A stretch of 64,000 bases of DNA from Streptomyces sp. NBC_00271 (GTDB taxonomy: Bacteria > Actinomycetota > Actinomycetes > Streptomycetales > Streptomycetaceae), in assembly GCF_036178845.1 (NCBI RefSeq), contig NZ_CP108070.1, forward strand, positions 1,984,001 to 2,048,000, given 5' to 3'. This document shows positions 9,330-16,745 of the stretch, one piece after another. Below the pieces are notes generated by a model that did no database searches, was not told the DNA's origin, and saw only the letters and a program-made list of their open reading frames with translations. A program made the translations under genes and the position numbers. The first letter of the stretch is position 1, and each line of letters begins with the position of its first letter.

Positions 9330-10099
9330 TTAGGTTGCTCTGGTTCTTGGGTTTGGGCTGGTGGTGGCTGTTCTGGGCAGGGGGCGGTGGCAGGTGGGGC
9401 AGGTGCCGGTCCAGCAGTTCAGCAGGTCTTGGATGGCGTCGAGGATCTGGTAGAGGGTGAGTCCGCTGTATCGGCTTTTGGGGCCAGGCGCTGTTCGGTG
9501 AGGAACGCGTGGGCGGCGGTGACCAGGGTGACATGGTGATGCCACCCCGCCCAGGAACGGCCCTCGAAGTGGTCCAGGCCGAGGCCGTGTTTGAGTTCCC
9601 GGTAGTCGTGCTCGATCCGCCAGCGGATCTTGGCCAGACGGACCAGCTCGGGCAGCGGTGTGCTGGTGGGCAGGTTGGACAGCCAGTAGTCACTGGGTAC
9701 TTCGGCTTCCTCGGGCCATTCGGCCAGGAGCGTCGCCTCGGGCAGGACACCGTCCCAGTGGCCGTGTTCGGCGGTGGCGGCGGCCCGGGCCAGACGGCGG
9801 GCCCTGACCCCAGCCGGCCGCACCCGCACTGCCAGCAAGTGCGAGCGCATCGGCCCGCGGGAACCTTCACGCCAGGTGACCTCGGTGAACGCCTGCCGCC
9901 CCTGGCCGGCCGCGAGCGCGACCACCGGGGACGGCTTGTCCCGGTAGCGGGGCTGTGGCTTGCGGCCGTGGCCCGACCACGGCGGCGTGAGGGGCTCGGT
10001 GCCGTGCGGGTGGACGGTCACGTCCGAACGGACCGCCACGACATAGCCGATGCCCCGCTCGCTCAGGCCGGCCCGGAAGTCAGCGTTCTGCCCGTAACC
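9330..10099 (-). pseudogene. IS701 transposase, C-terminal part
   Basis: The reading resumes at GYGQNADFRAGL, which continues VVVADA of the N-terminal part across the IS110 insert. It includes the DDE-domain segment KIRWRIEHDYRELKHGLGLD with the catalytic Glu. Near 9480 the frame shifts: the natural continuation LTLYQILDAIQDLLNCWTGT lies in another frame. The fragment is therefore doubly disabled. Confidence 0.85.
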
Positions 10100-10139
10100 G
10101 GCTCTACCTTTCAACCGGTTGGTCCTCCCGTTCGTAGGG

Positions 10140-10300
10140 TGGGGACACCAGGGGAGGCGGGTGTGGCTTGTAGCCGGCTGCCGTTCGTGGCCTTCGATGC
10201 TTGGCCGCCTGCCTCCCCACGACGACTCGGCCGCCGATTGGGAAGTGCGAATGTGTCGCTGTGTAGAGCCTTGCCGGCGAGGTCGTCCGTGGTACGCACT
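10140..10300 (+). ncRNA. IS110 bridge RNA (limits approximate)
   Basis: Two loops can be read in the left end. The target loop has CTTGTAGCC (10167-10175), which pairs with the bottom strand of the left flank CCCGTAACC (10091-10099) with three G-U wobbles. It also has TCGATGCT (10194-10201), complementary to the right flank AGCATCGG (11536-11543) with one wobble. The donor loop has GATTGGGAAG (10236-10245), identical to the right end at 11528-11537. It also has GTAGAGCC (10263-10270), the exact complement of the left end GGCTCTAC (10100-10107). Bridge RNAs with this layout are established for IS110/IS621; the RNA ends here are inferred. Confidence 0.85.
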
Positions 10301-10324
10301 GCAAGTACGACCTGATGGAGCACG

Positions 10325-11521
10325 ATGAGCCGGATATGGGCGGGGACCGACTGCGGCAAGAGCCACCACCACTGCCTGGTCATGAATGCTGATGGCGACA
10401 CGCTGCTGTCGCGCCGGGTGGCCAACGACGAACCCGAGCTGCTGAAACTGATCGCTGATGTCCTGGACATCGTCGGTGGAGACCGGGCGACCTGGGCGAT
10501 GGACATGACGGGCGGTGAACCTGCCCTGTTGATCGAGCTGCTGCTCAACCACGGACAGGAACTCGTCTACATCCCTGGCATCGCGGTCAACCGGGCCACC
10601 GACAGCTACCGAGGTGTGGGGAAGACCGATGCCCGTGATGCGAGGGTGATCGCGGATCAGGCCCGCATGCGTCGCGATCTGCAACCGATCCGCCCTGGCG
10701 ACGAGGCCGCCATCGAGCTGCGGCTGCTGACCGAGCACCGCTCCGACCTGGTTGCCGACCGGACCCGGACCGTGAACCGGCTAAAGTCCCTGCTCACCAG
10801 CATGTTCCCGGCCCTGGAACGCGCCTTCGACATGGGCACTACCGGTGCTCTGGTCCTGCTCATGGGCTATCAGACACCCGCGGCGATCCGCCGGGCAGGC
10901 AAGCGACGCCTTGCGATGTGGCTGCGCAACCGCAAGGTTCGCACCCCCGAGGCCGTCGCGGCCAAAGCGCTGGAAGCCGCCGACCGTCAGCACACCGCCG
11001 TGACCGGGGAGAAGGCCATCGCGAAGATGGTCCACACTCTGGCGAAGGAGGTGATGACCCTCAACGAGAAGATCGCCGAGACCGACAAGCTCATCGAGGG
11101 TCGGTTTCGCGAACACGAACTCGCCGAGGTGATCACGTCGATGCCTGGCATCGGGCCGATCCTCGGAGCCGAGTTCCTCGCCGCGACCGGCGGCAGCTTG
11201 GATGCCTTCCTCACCGCTGACCGACTCGCGACCTTCGCCGGGGTGGCACCCGCACCCAAGGACTCCGGCCAGGTCAGCGACAACCACCACCGCCCCCGGC
11301 GGTATCACCGACGGCTGCAACGCGTCTTCTTCCAGTCCGCCATGGTCAGCATCCGCTGGGATCCCAACTCCCGCCGCTTCTACGACCGCAAGAGAGCCGA
11401 GGGCAAACACCATGTCCAGGCCGTGCTCGCTCTCGCACGCCGACGCGTCAATGTGATCTGGGCTCTGATTCGTGACCGACGGTGTTACACCGTCACACCA
11501 CCAGTCACTCATGCCGCTTGA
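10325..11521 (+). CDS. IS110-family DEDD transposase (recombinase)
   Basis: A 398-residue recombinase. The N-terminal RuvC-like DEDD domain has WAGTDCGKSHHH (Asp9) and GKTDARDARVIADQAR around residue 103. A coiled linker covers about 215-255 (EKIAETDKLIEGRFRE). The C-terminal Tnp domain has SMPGIGPILGAEFLAATGG and the conserved serine in APKDSGQ, which in this family is the nucleophile. It works with the bridge RNA encoded just upstream on the same strand. All motifs are present. Confidence 0.93.
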   Translation: MSRIWAGTDCGKSHHHCLVMNADGDTLLSRRVANDEPELLKLIADVLDIVGGDRATWAMDMTGGEPALLIELLLNHGQELVYIPGIAVNRATDSYRGVGKTDARDARVIADQARMRRDLQPIRPGDEAAIELRLLTEHRSDLVADRTRTVNRLKSLLTSMFPALERAFDMGTTGALVLLMGYQTPAAIRRAGKRRLAMWLRNRKVRTPEAVAAKALEAADRQHTAVTGEKAIAKMVHTLAKEVMTLNEKIAETDKLIEGRFREHELAEVITSMPGIGPILGAEFLAATGGSLDAFLTADRLATFAGVAPAPKDSGQVSDNHHRPRRYHRRLQRVFFQSAMVSIRWDPNSRRFYDRKRAEGKHHVQAVLALARRRVNVIWALIRDRRCYTVTPPVTHAA

Positions 11522-11535
11522 CTTCCAGATTGGGA

Positions 11536-12132
11536 AGCATCGGCCACCACCACCGGCGGCACCAGACCCCACCCGGCCAACTCGTCGATGGTGTCCAGGG
11601 CCAGGCGCCACTTCTCCCGATGCCCGACCCCCTCCGGCATCCCGGCCTTCTTCCGCCGCCCGGCATCGTGCGCCCACTCCTCGGGCACGAACAACCGCCA
11701 CTGCAGCGGACAGGACGCGGTGTCGGAGACCGCGTGCACGCTCACCGCGACCTGGCAGTTGGCCTGTTTGCCCAAAGCCCCGCAGTACTGCGGAGCGACC
11801 GCCACCGACATCTTCCCGTCCTTGGGAAACGACACGTCGTCGACCACCCACGCGTCCGGGCCGATCTGCGGCACCATCCGCTCAGCGATCCGCCGCCGCA
11901 CAGGCACCGGATCCCAGGTCGACTGGTTCACGAACTGCTGCAGGTTCTGCTCGTTGCCGTCCGGCAGCCGCTCCGCCATGGCCTGGATGGACTTGCGCCG
12001 CCCGTCCAGCATCAGTCCGCGCAGATAGCAGTCACCCTTCGCCCGCTGATCCTTGCGCGGCACCGACGCGAACACATCAGCCACGAATATCGCCAACTTC
12101 GCCCGAGCACGGTTCACTTCATGTGCGTCCAC
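11536..12132 (-). pseudogene. IS701 transposase, N-terminal part
   Basis: Starts at the ATG at 12132 (MDAHEVNRARAKLAIFVADV) and includes the IS701 segments SVPRKDQRAKGDCYLRGLM, the first catalytic Asp in WVVDDVSFPKDG and QYCGALGKQANCQVAVSVH. It runs to VVVADA, where the IS110 element intervenes. The downstream frame is then read from the IS110 sequence and ends within a few codons. Confidence 0.9.
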
Positions 12133-12242
12133 ACCCCCACCATGCCCTCAAACAGGACCGCGAGACAGACCTAACGGAGTCCTACTAGTGCTCTGACCGG
12201 ACAGGTGCACCGGCTTCCGTGCCTCCCTGCGATCATGTGCGA

Positions 12243-13412
12243 ATGGATACGGGGGGATCTACTCATGGCCGCCGCATGCCGGTCGCCTCTCGGCGGCGTC
12301 GGGTCAATTCCGCTCTTTTCGCGGTGGCGGCGGTGCTGGCGGTGCTCGCCGCGCTGGCCGTAGTGGTCGTGGTGCTGCCAGGGCTGGTGGTCGAGCGCGA
12401 TCTCGGCGGGGCCAGGATCTCGGCCGCTGAACGGCTCGCAGCTGTGAACAACGTACGCACGACGCTCGTGCAGGCGATCGGTGGCGTTGTCGTCCTCTTC
12501 GGCGCGTACGCCACTTGGCGGCAGTTGAGGGTCAACCAGGAGGGGCTGAACGCCACCCGGGAGGGACACATCACGGACCGCTTCAGCCGGGCGGTCGACC
12601 AGCTGGGCAACGAAAAGACGGACGTGCGGATCGGCGGCCTCCACGCACTGTGGCGGATCGCGGACCATTCGGCTCACGACCGGGAGGCGGTCATCTCGAT
12701 CAAGGCCGCGTTCCTCCGGACTCACCTGCCATGGCCTCCGCAAGGGCAGGACTCTCCGACGGCGGAAGCCTCCATCAATTCCGTGCCTCCGCTGGAGACC
12801 CGTGCTCCGGATGCCCAGGTGGCTCTCACCGGCCTCGGAGTCCTGTGCCAGGAACGCCAGCCCGACTGGCTCAACGTCAGCTACACCGACCTGCGTCGGG
12901 CCGACTGCGACGGACTGTGGCTGCACCACATCAACTTCGACGGCGCCTGCTTGGAAGCGGCGAGCATCTACCAGGTCAACCTGACCAAGGCATCGCTGAT
13001 CGCGGCCAACATGCGGCACGTGGAGCTCGGGACGTCGATTCTCCACCAGAGCCGCTGCATCGAAGCCGACCTGCGCGGCGCTCGCATGGTCAGGGCCGAC
13101 CTCCGCGAGGCTGACTTCTCCGGGGCCGACCTGCGGGAGGCGAATCTGCGCAAGGCGCGAGGCCATGGCACCAAGTTCACCGGCGCGGATCTGAGACTGG
13201 CTGACCTCCGAGGAACCGACCTCACCAGTGCCGACCTGACACGGGCGAAGCTTGAGGGTGCACTGGCAAGCGACGTCACCATCTGGCCGACAGGCTTCGA
13301 CATCCAGGCGGCCGGCGTCGTCATGGTCGAGGACCCCGGCGCCGAGCCGAGCATCCTGCTGCGAGCCGCCGCGCTCGCGAGGAACGTCCCACCCCTGCAC
13401 TCGGCCTACTGA
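12243..13412 (+). CDS. membrane-anchored pentapeptide-repeat protein
   Basis: A 389-residue protein from the ATG at 12243. Two membrane helices lie at residues ~22-45 (SALFAVAAVLAVLAALAVVV) and ~74-92. A cytoplasmic region with a RFSRAVDQLGNEKTDVRIGGL motif is followed by pentapeptide repeats A(D/N)LXX at ~205-345: WLNVSYTDLRRADCD, then ADLRGARMVRADLREADFSG, then ADLRLADLRGTDLTSADLTR. The helix followed by a RIGG-type motif is shared with many actinobacterial pentapeptide proteins. The repeats form a right-handed quadrilateral beta-helix. Function is unknown. It starts 58 bp after the IS701 element. Confidence 0.85.
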   Translation: MDTGGSTHGRRMPVASRRRRVNSALFAVAAVLAVLAALAVVVVVLPGLVVERDLGGARISAAERLAAVNNVRTTLVQAIGGVVVLFGAYATWRQLRVNQEGLNATREGHITDRFSRAVDQLGNEKTDVRIGGLHALWRIADHSAHDREAVISIKAAFLRTHLPWPPQGQDSPTAEASINSVPPLETRAPDAQVALTGLGVLCQERQPDWLNVSYTDLRRADCDGLWLHHINFDGACLEAASIYQVNLTKASLIAANMRHVELGTSILHQSRCIEADLRGARMVRADLREADFSGADLREANLRKARGHGTKFTGADLRLADLRGTDLTSADLTRAKLEGALASDVTIWPTGFDIQAAGVVMVEDPGAEPSILLRAAALARNVPPLHSAY

Positions 13413-13527
13413 GAATTTCGAGTTGTAGTCGGGTAGTGACGGTTCAGTCCGCAGCATCAGCTCCGGCACAGCCTGATAGCCTGCGATCTTCGCCGGTCAC
13501 CCGGACGGAGTTCCCCGGCGGGTCGCC

Positions 13528-14262
13528 ATGTCGCACCATCAGCAGCTCTTGACAGCCCTCGATGCGCTGGACTGCGCCTTCGCCTCGGAAGAGCCGTTCC
13601 CCGTCGGCGGTTGCACGTACTGCTACGGCGAGGAGGGACTCGCCGAGCTCTCCAGACCGCTGCACCTCATACCCGACGACATGGTGTCCGCGGCCGCCGG
13701 AGAGGTGCCCAGCCACTGGGACGACTTCCCACGTCTCTACCGCCGTCTCGTCCCGCGCATCATCCGCCCCCTTGTCGCCGGTCAGTTCCACGTCTCCGAG
13801 GAACTGATCGCCACCCGCCTGGGCGAGGCAGGCTGGAGCACCTGGGACGCGCCCCTGGCCGACGCTCTTCGCAACGTCTGGACCGCATGGTGGCAGGCCA
13901 CGTTGCACACCCACCCCAGCCCGGTGTCCATCAGGGACACCCTCGGCCTCATCACCGTCGCCACCGACAGCCTGCGCCCCTCGCTGGACATTTGGACCGC
14001 CACCCGGACCCCGGCCGCCGACGCACACTTGGCGGACCTGATGGTCGACGTGCTGTTCGAGTACGAGATCACCGACCTGAGCCTGGGGTTCCACAGCGAG
14101 TACCACGCCACCGCGGAGCTGGTGGAATGGCTCCTCACCGATGTGCGCGACCGTGTCACCGACCCCCGTCTCGACGACTCGGACTTCATTCACCACCTCC
14201 AGCAGCTGATCAGCGCTCCAGCTGACGTCTCAACCGACGCGATTCACAAGGACGACTTCTGA
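13528..14262 (+). CDS. hypothetical protein
   Basis: A 244-residue soluble protein from an ATG. It is tryptophan- and aspartate-rich, with a CTYCYGEEGLAEL segment near residue 29 and an HVSEELIATRLGEAGWSTW block near 90. It has no signal peptide or membrane helix. I do not recognise a characterised family, though the even composition and codon bias show a real gene. It stands alone between the pentapeptide gene and IS110 debris. Confidence 0.65.
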   Translation: MSHHQQLLTALDALDCAFASEEPFPVGGCTYCYGEEGLAELSRPLHLIPDDMVSAAAGEVPSHWDDFPRLYRRLVPRIIRPLVAGQFHVSEELIATRLGEAGWSTWDAPLADALRNVWTAWWQATLHTHPSPVSIRDTLGLITVATDSLRPSLDIWTATRTPAADAHLADLMVDVLFEYEITDLSLGFHSEYHATAELVEWLLTDVRDRVTDPRLDDSDFIHHLQQLISAPADVSTDAIHKDDF

Positions 14263-14289
14263 GCTCTTGGGGTTGGTGTCGGCTGGTCG

Positions 14290-14490
14290 GTGAGTGAGTC
14301 CGGTGCCGGTGAGGCAGCCGTCGATCAGGTCGGGGCGGAGTTGGATGTGGCGCAGGCCCCGGCGGAGGGTGCGTTCAAGGACCACAACCCCGCGCTCCTG
14401 GAGATGAGGGCGTGGGACCCGACAGCGCCGCGGCCCTCCTGGTCGCCGCCGGCGAGAACCACGATCGCCTCGAAAGCGATGCTCGGTCCG
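14290..14490 (+). pseudogene. IS110-family transposase C-terminal scrap
   Basis: Two frames together give HNPALLEMR and then GVGPDSAAALLVAAGENHDR, the conserved IS110 C-terminal domain, separated by a one-base shift near 14410. The downstream reading decays into LESDAR. It is oriented opposite to the N-terminal scrap immediately to its right. Confidence 0.65.
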
Positions 14491-14499
14491 GCCTGTTCA

Positions 14500-14657
14500 C
14501 CTCGATCACTTGAACGTTCTGGGAGAGCAGGTACCGACACAGGGCCGCACCGTAGGAGCCCGTGCCTTCCACACCCGGGTGATGCAGATCGCCGAAGGAG
14601 CGTGCCCACGCCAGCATCTCCTGGTAGCCGGCTGCGGTGGCCTGGAATGGGCATGCC
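14500..14657 (-). pseudogene. IS110-family transposase N-terminal scrap
   Basis: Reads AAGYQEMLAWARSFGDLHHP, then a GVEGTGSYGAALCRYL strand and EVNRPDRAS, part of the IS110 DEDD domain. It is fused in frame to the truncated oxidoreductase upstream of it, producing a chimeric open frame. Confidence 0.75.
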
Positions 14658-15192
14658 CCATCGACGTCGAAGGTCCACGCGACCCTCTCCGGCATGACGG
14701 GCGGGAAGGCGTCCACGCCGAGCGAGATCCGGGCGGCCCGCACGTCCCCGACGTAGCCCTGCGCTACCAGGTCCCGTGCGTAGCGGGCGGCGGGCCCCTG
14801 GCGGCGTTGGAGGCCGACGACGTGCCGGACACCCTTCGCCTCGGCCAGGGCAAGCAATTCCTCCGAGTCCGAGGTGCGGGTGGTGAGCGGCCACTCGCTG
14901 TAGACGTCCTTGCCGGCCTCGATGGCGGCCTTCACGAGCGGCACGCGCTGCGAAGTCGGGGTCAGCACCGCCACGAGGTCGACGCCGGGGTCCTTGATCA
15001 GCTCGTGGGCGTCATCGTAGGCGTGCGGGATACTGAACTTCTGGGCCGTCTGCTGCGCGGATTCCTGCCGGCGCGCCGATACGGAGACCACCTCGAACTC
15101 CGGCAGTGTCCGCAACGCCGGGATGTGTCCGTAGCCGGCCCAGAAGCCGGGCCCGATGATCCTGACCCGGCGGCTGGGGCCTGCGCGCTCAT
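14657..15192 (-). pseudogene. Gfo/Idh/MocA oxidoreductase, truncated
   Basis: The Rossmann domain is clear (RVRIIGPGFWAGYGHIPALR, then VDLVAVLTPTSQRVPLVKAA and AGKDVYSEWPLT), ending at PERVAWTFDV where IS110 sequence begins. The expected C-terminal catalytic domain is missing. The natural start is probably the ATG at 15192 (MSAQAP), but it is one base out of frame with the Rossmann strand; a single-base loss near 15175 explains this. The family oxidises sugars and related alcohols with NAD(P). Confidence 0.75.
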
Positions 15193-15301
15193 GCCCTGTT
15201 CCGTCTGGTTCACTCGACCCCGCTCGCGGTCGCGGTGCCCTGGGAGGTCGGGGAAGCTGGACCGCGTGCTCGGGGTCTTGTGCTGTTGTCGTGACTCCAG
15301 G

Positions 15302-15314
15302 GTCAAACGTTGAC
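15302..15314. promoter_or_regulatory. inverted repeat GTCAA-N3-TTGAC
   Basis: A short palindrome upstream of the aldo/keto reductase. It shares the TTGAC half-site with the larger palindrome 70 bp closer to the gene, so both may bind one regulator. Confidence 0.35.
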
Positions 15315-15385
15315 ACTGGTGGAAGGTCAAAGGGGAAGCCGCACGTGTCCTGCGGAGAGGCGGGTCACCCCGGTCCGGCTTGACC

Positions 15386-15401
15386 TTGACATAAATGTCA
15401 A
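15386..15401. promoter_or_regulatory. 16-bp palindromic operator candidate
   Basis: TTGACATAAATGTCAA is a perfect palindrome about 100 bp before the aldo/keto reductase start. The sequence CTTGACC just before it could serve as a -35 box. The form is typical of TetR- or MerR-class operators. No such regulator gene is next to it in the window. Confidence 0.5.
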
Positions 15402-15500
15402 CCCTGCATCGTGGGGTCATGGCACACGGTCAGGTCATCGTGCCCCGGCCACGAACGGGTACGCGACCTGTCCGGATATCCGATGCGAAGGGACCACCCC

Positions 15501-16376
15501 ATGAGCAAGGCAACCAACACCCGCCCGGCAGAGGCTTCGGGCACCTTCCGCCTCGGCGGCGACCTCGAGATCAACCGCCTCGGCTACGGCACGATGCAGC
15601 TCACCGGCAAGGGCGTCTGGGGCGAGCCAAAGGACCACGACGAAGCCGTCCGTGTACTCAAGCGGGCCGTCGAGCTCGGCGTGAACTTCTTCGACACCGC
15701 CGACAGCTACGGCCCCGATGTCGCCGAGCCCCTGCTGCGCGAGGCACTGCACCCCTACGGCGACGACGTCGTCATCGCGACGAAGGCCGGACTCACCCGT
15801 CAGGGCCCCGACCTGTGGATGCCCGTCGGCCGCCCCGCCTACCTCCGCCAGCAGGCCGAGCTGAGCCTGCGCCGCCTCGGCGTGGACCGGATCGACCTGT
15901 TCCAGCTGCACCGCATCGACCCCGACACCCCGCTCGAGGACCAGGTCGGCGAACTGAAGAAGCTCCAGGACGAAGGCAAGATCCGCCACATCGGCCTCAG
16001 CGAGGTCACCGTCGCCGAGGTCAAGGCCGCGCAGGAGATCGCGCCGATCGTCTCCGTACAGAACCTCTACAACCTCACCAACCGCTCCTCCGAAGAGCTG
16101 CTCGACTGGTCGACCGAGCAGGGCATCGGCTTCATCCCCTGGTTCCCGCTCGCCACCGGACAGCTCACCGGCGAGGGCAACCCGCTCACCGAACTCGCCA
16201 AGCAGCACGACGCCTCCCCGTCGCAGCTCGCCCTCGCCTGGCTCCTCAAGCGCTCCCCGGTCATGCTCCCGATCCCGGGGACGTCGAGCGTCGCGCACCT
16301 GGAGGACAACCTCGCCGGCGCGAGCGTCGAGCTCACCGACGACGAGTTCGAGGCGCTGTCGAAGGCCGCCGCCTGA
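15501..16376 (+). CDS. aldo/keto reductase
   Basis: A 291-residue NADPH-dependent reductase with the (alpha/beta)8 barrel tetrad: Asp65 and Tyr70 in FFDTADSYG, Lys95 in VVIATKAGL, and the histidine in LFQLHRID near 129. The C-terminal cofactor site is PIPGTSSVAHLEDNL. The ATG at 15501 has GAAGGGA upstream. Similar stand-alone reductases act on aldehydes and ketones. Palindromes at 15302 and 15386 suggest repression by a TetR- or MerR-class protein located elsewhere. Confidence 0.9.
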   Translation: MSKATNTRPAEASGTFRLGGDLEINRLGYGTMQLTGKGVWGEPKDHDEAVRVLKRAVELGVNFFDTADSYGPDVAEPLLREALHPYGDDVVIATKAGLTRQGPDLWMPVGRPAYLRQQAELSLRRLGVDRIDLFQLHRIDPDTPLEDQVGELKKLQDEGKIRHIGLSEVTVAEVKAAQEIAPIVSVQNLYNLTNRSSEELLDWSTEQGIGFIPWFPLATGQLTGEGNPLTELAKQHDASPSQLALAWLLKRSPVMLPIPGTSSVAHLEDNLAGASVELTDDEFEALSKAAA

Positions 16377-16593
16377 ATCGGCACTCCAGCCGGCATCCCC
16401 AGCAGAGGCAGGACACGAATCTGTCCTGCACTCGGCGCCCGTTCGCGACGCTTCGGCCCCGCCAGTCCAGCGTCCGCGTGACGTCGCACGCGCGTATAGA
16501 CACCGGGGGCTGCCCGCACAACCACAGCCGCTCCCCCAGGGCATCAGCCCGATCAACATCCCTCGGCGACCAGCGGCCCCTGTTGCCCCCTAA

Positions 16594-16727
16594 TACTCCA
16601 GCAGCACTTTGACGTTTTCCCTGTTCAGGGGCGGTCTGGGTGAGTGTAGAGGGCTGATGACCGGCCTGTGTTCTCTTTCCCGGGCCGCCCCTCGATCGTG
16701 TGCAGCCGCCGCTGATAGTGACAGCGG
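16594..16727 (+). repeat. 134-bp terminal inverted repeat, left, copy 1
   Basis: Begins TACTCCAGCAGCACTTTGAC and is the exact reverse complement of 18027-18160. Confidence 0.93.
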
Positions 16728-16745
16728 TCCGGGCAGCCTCCCTGC

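Larger units (their letters stand above)
10100..11535 (+). mobile_element. IS110-family element, 1,436 bp
   Basis: Removing 10100-11535 restores the IS701 codons for ADAGYG exactly, which fixes both ends without a target duplication, as expected for IS110. The left non-coding end is 225 bp and the right end only 14 bp after the stop codon. The left end carries the bridge-RNA gene. The element looks intact: full-length transposase, both ends and matching guides. Confidence 0.92.
9320..12184 (-). mobile_element. IS701-family element interrupted by an IS110 element
   Basis: Inverted ends read TAGGACTCCGTTAGGT inward from 9320 and its complement up to 12184. The flanks are CTAG at 9316-9319 and CTAG at 12185-12188, matching the YTAR target duplication known for IS701. 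The transposase (minus strand) is split by the IS110 insertion at 10100-11535 and also has a frame break near 9480, so the element cannot supply its own enzyme. Without the insert it is about 1.43 kb. Confidence 0.9.

Noticed and set aside
12171..13469. Long minus-strand open frame over the pentapeptide gene
   Set aside because: It is the antisense of the repeat gene; its repetitive reading comes from the pentapeptide codons.
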